Shown one piece after another: positions 55,407 to 64,000 of a DNA stretch of 64,000 nt (the first letter of the stretch is position 1; the number at the start of each line of letters is the position of its first letter). The notes under the pieces were generated by a model that did no database searches, was not told the DNA's origin, and was given only the letters and a program-made list of their open reading frames with translations. Both the position numbers and the translations under genes were made by a program. The stretch is from Ephemerocybe angulata. Its lineage: Eukaryota > Basidiomycota > Agaricomycetes > Agaricales > Psathyrellaceae. The stretch covers positions 124,001 through 188,000 of the forward strand of contig JAACJK010000230.1 in assembly GCA_013368325.1 (NCBI GenBank). Reading direction: 5' to 3'.

Positions 55407-57782
55407 TTAGCGTCGTAGAACAAGCGACTTCTTGATCAAGTACGCAATCTGCTCCTTGCGGAAGTCGTCCTTAACAGCAGTAGTGTTCCCACCTTCCAAC
55501 TGCATCGCAACCTAAGTAGAGCGCCATCAATTAGCACGCGTTCCCCGAATTAAGCGCCCAACTCCGGGTCCGTACCTGATTCTTGGTCGTGTATTGCGGC
55601 CATTCCGGACCTGCAGAGTAGTTACTTAAGTTTAAGGTAAGCGCGCAGTAGGAGAGAATTACTGACGTTTCACGCCTTTGCCGTCGTTCGGGTTCAGCGA
55701 AACCGTGAACGAGATCCAGTAGTCAACAATGATAGCGCTGATGCCCTGGCCCGCGGAATCGGTCACTGGAGGCTGGGCGTAGACGTATGCGATTTCAGAT
55801 CCGTGGTTGACTACGTCCAAATCCAATCGCATGAGACCTTATCCAACACGTGAAGACTTGGGTTAACTCACCTCCGATTGAAGGAACTGGCTGCGGGTGC
55901 GTGAAGTGGTATGCATAGGACTTTACCCCAGCTTTTGCTGCAACCTGAGACCATTGGCGACGAGGAGCAACAAACGTTAAGTCACCCACTAAGGCACACG
56001 TTCAGTACACTCTTGGTTCATGAAAGCTGGGAATGTGAACTCACTCAAGGAAGCATACCTCTTGTATGATGACGGCAAGCCGAAGAGTTCCGTACCTGTT
56101 CCATACGGAGAGCCAACCGCAGGATCGTCTGGGTATAGCTCTAGAAGTCTATCGGCGGTGTTGTTCAGCTCCAGCGGGGTAGTGACCGCGGGTAAATGTT
56201 GGAGCACGAGCAGGTCTTTAAAATCCTGGTCTGAAAGAGGTGTTGGACTAGCGAATGCCGTCCCTATTGATAACATAGAATCAGAGTAGATCGGAGCAGG
56301 AGTCACTAAGTGTGCTCACCTTCGTCACGATTAGTCCCCGCGATGAATGGCAGGCGGGCGAAGTGTCCCTTCGCATACAGACGAGACGCATAGTCAGGGT
56401 AAACACTACCACGACCAGTGTCCAGCGTCGGAGCCCATGAGGGCGAGAGCCCAAATTGCGCGCTCGCAAGAACACCGGCTGTAATTTCTTCCGTAGACGC
56501 CTTCTTGAGGCAGTCGAATGTCTTCCCAGAAGATGCAACACTTGCGCAAGACGGGACCTTCGCAACGAAGCCTTTCCACACATCTTCATTCCTTGCAGCT
56601 GGGTACGCCGCGAGCCCATTGGGCGATCCAGATTCAAATATCTGCGTGGCCCAGGAGGTCTTGGTGTCATATGTCTGGGGAATGGTTAAGGCGATTTGGA
56701 CGTACCGCCGCTCGTGCCAGACTCTCGAGGCGGGGGTTGAGGTACAGCACCCCAATTGACATAGCCCCGGCACTCTCCCCGAAGATCGTGACCTGTGACG
56801 AACATGGTAAGCATGAGTTCGGTGTGCTGGATTGGGTTGTCAGTGGGCTCGCCTTGTTTTTATCTCCCCCGAAAGCGTGGATGTTCGCTTGCACCCACTC
56901 CAGCGCAGCAGTTTGATCCAGAATTCCTAAGTTAAGCCCCCTTTGATCATGCGCTAGAAGAATGGGATAAAGTTAGAGAAAGTCTATATTTCATCTCACG
57001 CTGGTTCATACCTTCCTGTCCTTGGGGAAAGCCTAGAGGACCCAGACGATAATTGATGTTGACATAGATAATCGGGGTGCCCTTATGTTCGTGAGTAAAG
57101 CTTGTATGATCCAGTTGGAGCCTACCTACCCGCTCAACACTACGCGCAACAAGGTCCTTCCCGTCGAATTGGTTAGATGAGCCAAACAAGAAGCCACCAC
57201 CGTATCTGGAAGGGGGATGTCAAGGCCAACCCCCAAAGCCGAGAATTGTGGCCTCGGTTACTTACATCCAAAATAACTATGTAGAGAACAACACTTTAGC
57301 CTCGGATGAGCAGGATGGGAGTTGGGCGCCTTACTATAGGGAGCTTTGCAGTTGGGGCGATACCGGTGGGGCGGTATATGTTGACAAAAAGGCAGTCCTC
57401 CGACAGGGAAGTCGCCGGACCAAAGAGAGGCTTTATGACATGAGGAACTGGGTACGCCCTCGACAAACCGGATAGACGTACTGGCTGGATACAGGCATTT
57501 CCATAAGAGGTCGCATTAAATGTAGTTCCAGGCAAGTGTGTCTTGAGGACTGGTGCTTTGAACCTCAATTCCCCAACCGGCGGCTCAGCGAAAGGAATTC
57601 CTGGAATGATGAGCATCCATCGTGTGTCAACAGTATAACGGATATATGAGGGTCATACCACCGAAGAATTCTACTTTCTCGGAAACATCTTGTCCTACAA
57701 CGGTCGCTTTCCCAAGTTTGACCTGGGGAAGCGCCTCGACGACGGTGAAGAGGACAAGCAAGGGATATAAAGCTCTGCGCAT
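55407..57782 (-). CDS. Secreted type-B carboxylesterase, copy G
   Basis: Multi-exon gene, sister of copy F from the recent tandem duplication. Signal peptide MRRALYPLLVLFTVVEA, then [17 protein letters not shown]. Microexon 57266-57276 (LFW). Oxyanion YGGGF (in YGGGFLFGSSNQFDGKDL), elbow GESAG, acid GTNRDEG, likely catalytic His in VNHGSEIAYVYAQ. The end matches copy F ([23 protein letters not shown]). No disruption was seen. Differences from F are scattered substitutions, mostly outside the active site. Confidence 0.86.
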
Positions 57783-57823
57783 GGTTCTTGGAAGCTGGGC
57801 AGCTCGCTTTAGACCCTGCAAAT

Positions 57824-57833
57824 ACTTATATGC
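57824..57833 (-). promoter_or_regulatory. TATA-like element of esterase G
   Basis: On the - strand GCATATAAGT lies about 42 bp upstream of the ATG at 57782 and matches the element before copy F. Confidence 0.55.
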
Positions 57834-58547
57834 CCATGGAAGTATAGAATTTCCGTGTTTTTTCCTTCGAGCCTCCTCCGATGATGTTGCTGCCATTTCC
57901 CACCAACGAGTCGCACCCTGTCAGAACCAGCTGAGGATCTGAACAGGTGATGTTGCCGGGGGCCGCTCTGTCCTGCGCCGTCGGGCGCGCCTACGTCGGA
58001 GAAAGAAAAAGTTGGATTGTGACCAGATTTTCCTCGCAGCCTGAGTGTACGCCATTCTTTCTGTTCAGCGCTCAGCGGCTCTGAAGCATAGGGACCCGAA
58101 TTTGGATAGTCACAAGATCGCCCTCACAGCCTGAGCGTATGTCGCTTGTTCCGTTCGGCGGTCAACAGCTCTCAAGACATAGACTGAGTCAAAGTTAAGT
58201 AACGTTGAACAAGAGGACTGGAAACAAGCATGCCGCGGTTGCTCCGAATCCGTGTGGCGTTGTTCGCGGCCATGCCCTCTTACTCAAACAAGGACAAACA
58301 GAGAGACAAAGGCGATGCTCCTGCGCAACTGCACTGCAACACACCTTTCACCCTTACCGTCACGATAATTAACGACCACCCAAGCCTAGCGCTCCAAAAG
58401 CACCCCCAACGATGGACGCAAGACCACCACCCCCAGAAGGTATGTCCAAGCACCATATCACATCCCTTTCAGCCACTGACGGATGATGTTCGGCAGGTAT
58501 GTTCGTAATTAGGGGCTTAAGTGCTCAAGTCTGATCTGCGACTGCAG
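57834..58547. other. Region upstream of the membrane protein gene, partly duplicated
   Basis: Bases 58100-58460 are the second copy of the block found at 54980-55322. An open frame (MPSYSNKDKQRDKGDAPAQL, from 58272) ends at a good splice donor near 58438 and may be a 5-prime exon or leader of the membrane protein gene, but the phase to the next clear exon could not be reconciled. Confidence 0.45.
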
Positions 58548-59855
58548 GGCCTCCGCCTTCATATGCCTTTGTTACACGGGTGTACAGAGGCAATATGAGA
58601 CCAGTGATGATTGTCGGTGAGTGGTCCTGACGCTCTGCTCCCTTGCCAGCTGGTTAATCGTAGCCCAGTCGCCTTTCTCGGTGCTCTATGGAGTCTTTTT
58701 GCGTGAGTGCCTACAGGTGTTCTGGCATTAGCAGGTGGATCTAACGCCCTCATAGTGCAGTAAGTACTGTCGCCATCGGGTCTAGCGCAGTCCCCAACGA
58801 TCCCTCCTAGGTTGGATACTTCAGAAACGTCTCCTACTATAATCGCCGTACGTCATACCTGCCTCTCGCTGTGACCATACTGAAGCCTCGTTGGTCAGTC
58901 AGCGCCACTTCTTTGGCTGTAATATCTATCATCCTCGGAGCGATCTACGCTTTCATCTGTGTAGTCGAAGCCTTTGGTATCTTCGCAGCCGTCACAGTGA
59001 GTGCAATTGCGTGTACACCTACCCACAAGCTATTGTGCTAATATTGGCTCTTGGCATAGCAACGTGTTCGACTCACCAGAATCTTCGCCTGGCTGTCTGG
59101 CCTTATCTTCATCCTGGTGGTGGGCACTGGTCTCGCCAAAGTCGTGATCCATTTCGCGTTGAAGAACACCATCATCAACACATGTATCGACTCTGTCGAC
59201 GGGGGAACCTATTACTTCGTAAGTGATCATATCCATACTTTAGTGGGTTCACCATCTCATTCTATTTTAGAGCGGATTCTGGGGCCCAGTTACCTCTGGT
59301 ACCATTGACACGGCAACCGCCACAGATTGGTGCAACCGCTCATGGAACCGCGGCTCCTGGTCCGAAATCATCTCCTTCCTCTGCACATCCTGTACGTCTC
59401 TCCACAAAAATAGCCTCGGAGTCTATGATCTAACAATAAGCCTTTACTACCATACCACAGTCCTCGCAGCCATGTTCGCCAGCATCGCCTTCGGCTTCTA
59501 CCGCCAAGTCCTCGACCCCTCAAGCGTCGCAAACGCCTGGCGCGCCCCAGCGACGGCGCGTGACGACACCTTCCCCAGCCACTACGCGCCGCCGTACGTT
59601 GGCGGACAGCAGTACCCCAACACCGCACCGCCTTACGCTGGTTATTCGTCGAACAACTATTGGGTGCCGCCCCCGGGAGGGCCCCCGCCTGTCAACGATG
59701 CAAGCAAGCCCCCGGGATACGAAGGATGGGGGTACGGTGCGGGTGCGAATGCTGCTCCTCCCCCGGACAACAAAGATCCGTTTGCGGGCGGTGAGCCGTA
59801 CCGCGGCCCTGCCACTGCCCTGCCCCAGAGAGGAGACGGGCGGTCCGACGTGTAG
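58548..59855 (+). CDS. Multi-span membrane protein of unknown function (5-prime end unresolved)
   Basis: Several exons are clear on the + strand: PPPSYAFVTRVYRGNMRP, AQSPFSVLYGVFL, SATSLAVISIILGAIYAFIC (membrane span), RIFAWLSGLIFILVVGTGLA (span), then CIDSVDGGTYYF, SGFWGPVTSGTIDTATATDW (extracellular-looking loop with Cys) and FLAAMFASIAFGFYRQVLDP (span). The C-terminal 110 residues are Pro/Gly/Tyr-rich (PPGGPPPVNDASKPPGYEGW) and probably cytosolic. The layout of about four spans and a disordered tail resembles a common basidiomycete plasma-membrane protein type, but no named family was recognised. The first exons near 58.5-58.8 kb contain stops in the simple readings, so the start is not fixed. 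The stop is at 59853. Confidence 0.6.
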
Positions 59856-60042
59856 TATGTAGTAACAGGGACTTGCACTGGCTGCTCTCCACATATGCAT
59901 CCATATTTCTTGACCGGATCGAGCGAATCTTTTCTCGTATTATAGTATACAATATTGTAGTATCTCAGTGCGGACATGTACCATACCATAGTAACACCAT
60001 ACCACGTATCTCTTCCCTTCTTAGGTATGTACGATAAGACGA

Positions 60043-61858
60043 CTACGGAATGTAAACGACGAGCAGGACGTTCACGACAAGCTTCTTGAGCTCGCCTCGG
60101 GATATGAAAGGGATGCGCTCGACGGCTCCAGGCTCTGCCGGGGTGTGCGTCCACTGGTCTTTCAAAACAGTGATGTCAGCCTCGCTGAGCAACTCTCCTC
60201 CACTCTCCTCCACTTTGACTCGAAGTGCCTGAGAGTCATCCTGGATTCCGCCTCCGTATGCCCCATGCCCATGGGCACCAGCGGGCCCGAAGGCAGGCGG
60301 CATGGCCACGGGAGGCCGACTCGGGGTGTGCGAGAGGCCTTGACCGAAAGGCATTCGAGGAGAGGCGGAGTGGTGCGTGATATCTTCGCTGTCGAGTTCA
60401 ACGCGGCGCCCGAGAGGCCAGATATACTCTCCAGCTGCCCAATGTAAGTTCGGCGTGAGCTTGTACATCTTAAACGCATGGTAAAGGAGGTAGTCTCCTG
60501 CGCGTAGCTGTGTACCATAAATGCAAAATGTCAGTCAGTATAAACCGAACTTCGCAACGCGTGGAAGGAGTGTAGCACGGACCTGAGGTATGAGAGCATC
60601 CGCCGTAACCACCGACGGGTCCACATCCGCGTAGTCACAACTAAGATGGAACCCCACCGTCCTCCCCCTCATCATATTCATAATCGGCGCCAACAAATCA
60701 AAAAACGTATCCGTCGGCGTCAACAAGCTCTGGAACTTCACCGCCCCCTCCGAGCTGAAATTCCGAATATACACCCCATACGACAGCATCACGCGGTAGC
60801 CCTTATCCACCACCTCCGTCTCATAGTCGCAGTTGGCGAGGAACGCCGTCCACTCGAGCTCGTTCGCCTCCCCGACACCGCCTGCGCGCCCTGCGGTCTT
60901 GGACACGAAGCGCTCGTGCGCGCCGGAGACGGGGTCGCGCACGACGAGCGCGCCGCCCTGGAAGCGCACGGGCAGCGTAACGACGATCGTCGCCGCGCGC
61001 CCATCATTCCTCAAATGCGCCGGCTGCCTTTCCAGCCGCCCGCCATCCAGGAGGAGCTCGAACTTGTCTTTCACCGCAGTCAGATAGTGCCCTGGGGGCA
61101 GGCTGGGGAAGAGGGCGTTGCGGACGGCGTCGAGGATGGGGTAGTTACTGATGAGGTCTGTGGAGATTGTGAGGGGGAGGGTGGGGGGGTAGAAGAGGGA
61201 TTCGCGGTCCATGTAGTCGTTGTAGTTGGAGGTTTGGTGCGGGCGGCAGGAGGCTACGAGGACGTCGAGGGCGGGTGGGGGGTTGTAGTCGACATCGATG
61301 GGGAAGTCGAGTGATTGAGTGATACCGCTCTGTGAATCACATTGTAAGTTTCCACTGTTATACTTTACTTGAGGGTAGTGTAGATCGAGGGTAGCGTACC
61401 TTGGATCTGAAAAAAAGCACGAGCTGCGTGGGGTCCACCACAACACGACCCGTCACAGCAAACTGATGATCCTTAGCCGCAACCAGCGCCGCAACCCTCT
61501 GCTTAAACGTCGTCTCATCAAAGTACACCTGCCCCGCCGCCGCCTCTGGGAGTGCCGCGCCCCGCATGCCCATATTAGGCGATCGGCCTCCGCCACCGAC
61601 CTTCTCGATCCGGAACTCGTTCGAGCTCGCAGGGCGGCTAACGGCGCCGCCGCCATGGTAGCCTCCAGGCATGCCGTATGCAGCGTACCCGCTGCCAGCC
61701 GTGTTCGATGGCGACGATGAGAGGCCGTAGGGGCTGGGGATGGTGACGGCGCTTGGAGGGGCGCTCATGGGTGGGGCCATGTTGCCGTTACCGTATCCGG
61801 GAAGGGGGGAGGGGGCTCGGGAGGGAGCGCGGCTTCGTGGTCGGGGAGGAGCGTACAT
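60043..61858 (-). CDS. 2OG-oxygenase-like protein of unknown function
   Basis: 556 residues from three exons, 61858-61400, 61329-60583 and 60507-60043, all in phase. The N-terminal 90 residues are Pro/Ser/Gly-rich (RAPSRAPSPLPGYGNGN). The middle resembles fungal prolyl-4-hydroxylase-like proteins: VTLPVRFQGGALVVRDPVSG, then WTAFLANCDYETEVVDKGYR and VMLSYGVYI. In related proteins the element D-x-x-H-E-V is common; here it reads CDYETEV, so an expected His is absent and iron binding may be lost. The C-terminal part includes YLLYHAFKMYKLTPNLHWAA. Assignment is by overall pattern and is tentative. Convergent with the membrane protein gene. Confidence 0.55.
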
Positions 61859-62305
61859 CGCGTAGAGCTAGCTCGGTCTCCGCTGTACAGATAGATTACA
61901 ATTGCAGAGAGGGGAGCTGAGGAATAGGGGTGAGGGGCGAAAGATGATGGATAACGAGTGGAGGGACGCACGTCTATGATATAGGTGGTGCCGATAGAGT
62001 TCGCGGAAGGAACCAAGGACCAGGATAATGACGATACCGATCTGAGGGGTAATCAAGGCGCCTTTCATCCCTTACCTTCACTTCTTTCACTTCATACGAG
62101 TGCACGAGGAGAGTCACGAGGCCCAAACAACGTGTATCGATTCCGATAATCGTTGCCCAATCCAAGCTGGAATGAATTGTAATGCATCTGGATCGGGTCA
62201 TAAGAAAGGGGCTTTGGGTATCTTGTCACCCACCACCGTTCAGCCTTGCGCCGCCATAACCTTAAAACCTGCAAAGAATGGGGATAGCACGAAGCAGTCT
62301 ATCTA
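61859..62305. other. Intergenic region between the oxygenase-like gene and the GH5 gene
   Basis: Promoter region of the oxygenase-like gene on the left and 3-prime flank of the glycosidase on the right. Open frames are short and without domains. Confidence 0.45.
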
Positions 62306-64000
62306 TTAAGCATTAACCGCGACAACATAAGCAGAGAAGAAGAAAACAAAGAGCCCCAACAGGCCCACATACGGCCCAAAGTCACTCCAAAAGTCATTAA
62401 CAAAGAACTCAGGCCGAGCAGCGTCCAAAGCCGGGAACACAGAAACAACGACCCGATGAACCTTCCCGGGCGTCTTCACATCATCACAGCAAACAAATAC
62501 CGTTTGCCTGCTTTCGTCCCAGACATATCGATCCCCAGCCTCGAGGCCCTGCACACGAAGCTTCCGCGATTGCGAGAGCAAAGATGGATAAAAGATCTCC
62601 GTCTCGGCGGCACGCAGCGATTCAGAGAGCGCAGGGTCCGTGTGGTTGGTCCATTCGTACACCATGGTGCCGGAGGTCATCTCGTATTCGAGCTTGACGG
62701 GGATGCCGCAGGTCTTGGCGGGGTAGGGTCGGACGACGGATGAAAGGATCCGCCCGCCGTTGTCGAGTGAAGGGGCTGTTTGTTCGTGGAACAAAAGGGA
62801 GGATGGTAGGGCCCGGCTTCGGCTGAACCAAGAGAAGTTCTCCCCGTTCCAGTCGTCGCCATAGTTGTCGGTGTTGTCCGGGTTGTAGTTCCAGAGTCTA
62901 ATCGAACAATAAGCGTTGAACACTTTGAAGTGATAGAATCGACGTACGTGAACCCAACAAGCGATCTCTCTAACGCAGTGATCATGGCGTCCATCATCTT
63001 GGTCTGCCAACTAAAGTCTCCAGACTTGAAAGCCGCCTTCTTGCTGAAAGAACCGTTCAGTTGGATCGTCAACCAAGACCAATAATGCAGACATACTTCA
63101 AGTCCATGGGTATACCACATTCGCCAATGAGCACGGGTGTTTCACCCAGTGATTTCGACGCATGCTCGACGAGGTTGGCGATCTGCACGCTGTAATTGTC
63201 CCGAACCCCTTTCTGACCCCAGTAAAAGGCTTTCAGAGGGAACATGCCTCGTGACAGCCCTTGTACGTTCACGCTAAAGTTTCCAAACGCCTTGGAGAAT
63301 AGGGCGTTTAGATCATACCTAAATGCATGGTGAGGTGATGGTGCATAGAGTAAGTTGGGGTGTAGCTCACCAATGTGGTGCGTACACCATGTTGGAGATG
63401 CGGCCTTCATTGCCGAAGCTGGGTGGACAGAACTGGAGGTTGTTTGTCAGTGACGCGTTGGAAGCACCATGGAAAAGAAACGGTACCTCATTTGGAATGG
63501 GTTCGAGGAAGATAATTTTGTCGGGTTTGGACAGCTTTCGAACGCGCTCAGTCCATTCGTGGGCTAGTGGGTAGTAGCAATCGGTGTACCAGTCAACCTG
63601 AAGGAAGAAACAATAAGGAGGTTATCCAGATTGATAGGCATAGCTTCCACACCTGTTTCTTCGTTTTGGGGTGGACCTTGAAGTAGTGCTCCTGCAACAC
63701 CACCCCTTCGTTCTTGCGTGTATCCCAACCCCATACATTGTGCATTTGCCATATACACTGCCCATTAGTTGGACCGTTGTCTCGCCAAGCTTTGATCTTC
63801 TCGGTATTAAGGAGCACATGGCCGGTTAGCTTTGTCGGCATTGGGAACGAGCGAGTGTAGGTTGGGACTTCAGTCGGGTAGCCAGCACCCAGCTGGAAGG
63901 ACTGGAAAGCAGAGGCTATGGTATGCTGTGAGCGAGGACACGAGAGCCTTGGATTGCGGCCACTTACGGACATGAGATAAATGAAGATCAGTGTTATAAT
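62306..64000 (-). CDS. GH5 family glycosidase, 3-prime part (truncated by window edge)
   Basis: The C-terminal portion of a multi-exon glycoside hydrolase of family 5, cut at position 64000. In order: AFQSFQLGAGYPTEVPTYTR, WQMHNVWGWDTRKNEG, IIFLEPIPNEFCP (N-E, the likely acid/base), YDLNALFSKAFGNFS, PVLIGECGIPMD (Glu nucleophile in GEC), and ALERSLVGFTLWNYNPDN with DWNGENFSWFSR. This resembles the endoglycoceramidase-related / steryl-beta-glucosidase group (EGCrP2 and yeast Egh1). A C-terminal beta-sandwich-like part (IPVKLEYEMTSGTMVYEW) follows, and the protein ends with a hydrophobic stretch (YVGLLGLFVFFFSAYVVAVN) that may anchor it in a membrane. Substrate assignment is inference. Confidence 0.78.

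Larger units (their letters stand above)
52228..58460. repeat. 3.1-kb tandem duplication carrying esterases F and G
   Basis: Unit 1 runs from about 52228 to 55322 and unit 2 from about 55323 to 58460. Both begin with TCCCGGGGC(C)TTCATGAACT and end with CCAAGCACCATATCA. Each holds one esterase gene, its promoter and the same downstream block of about 340 bp. Similarity ends sharply at both outer borders. Confidence 0.85.

Noticed and set aside
1..64000. CRISPR arrays, insertion sequences, retrotransposons or viral remnants
   Set aside because: No regularly spaced short repeats, terminal inverted repeats with a transposase, reverse transcriptase or integrase motifs were found; the repeats seen are gene duplications.

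Overview
The window reads as nuclear DNA of a mushroom-forming basidiomycete (Agaricomycete). Protein genes are broken by many short GT-AG introns, mostly about 45-65 nt. Several nuclear tRNA genes carry an intron after position 37. The gene content (a three-module AA8-AA12-CBM1 pyranose dehydrogenase, COP9 subunit 1, NOP53, expanded F-box-like proteins and secreted type-B carboxylesterases) fits a plant-matter-degrading fungus. No bacterial-type operon, CRISPR array or intact transposon was seen.

Layout. 0.5-8.4 kb: a secreted PQQ-dependent pyranose dehydrogenase, an intron-containing tRNA-Ala(UGC) with a truncated twin, a GNAT acetyltransferase, a small unknown protein and the ribosome-biogenesis factor NOP53. 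8.9-19.3 kb: two F-box-type genes, a decayed F-box copy, a 120-bp tandem repeat and two carboxylesterase genes on the + strand; the first esterase appears frameshifted. 19.6-32.6 kb: an island that looks single-copy, with COP9 signalosome subunit 1, five tRNA-Pro(AGG) genes, a universal-stress-protein gene, a WW-domain gene and a 1447-residue FHA-domain protein. 33.1-41.1 kb: four F-box-like genes. 41.3-57.8 kb: five more carboxylesterase genes, all on the - strand, with another F-box gene between the second and third. The last two esterases lie in a 3.1-kb tandem duplication. 58-64 kb: a multi-span membrane protein, a 2OG-oxygenase-like protein and the 3-prime part of a GH5 glycosidase cut by the window edge.

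The main theme is local amplification of two families, secreted carboxylesterases (7 copies) and F-box-like proteins (7 copies plus a relic), on both sides of a conserved island. The two sides have opposite orientation: F-box then esterases on the + strand at left, esterases with the closest F-box twin on the - strand at right. All seven esterases keep the signal peptide, the serine-esterase catalytic positions and a split gene with an 11-nt microexon just before the oxyanion-hole motif. They differ at the residue next to the catalytic serine and at the first oxyanion-hole residue, which suggests diversification of specificity. Exon borders were placed by eye from splice consensus and family alignment and are best estimates.
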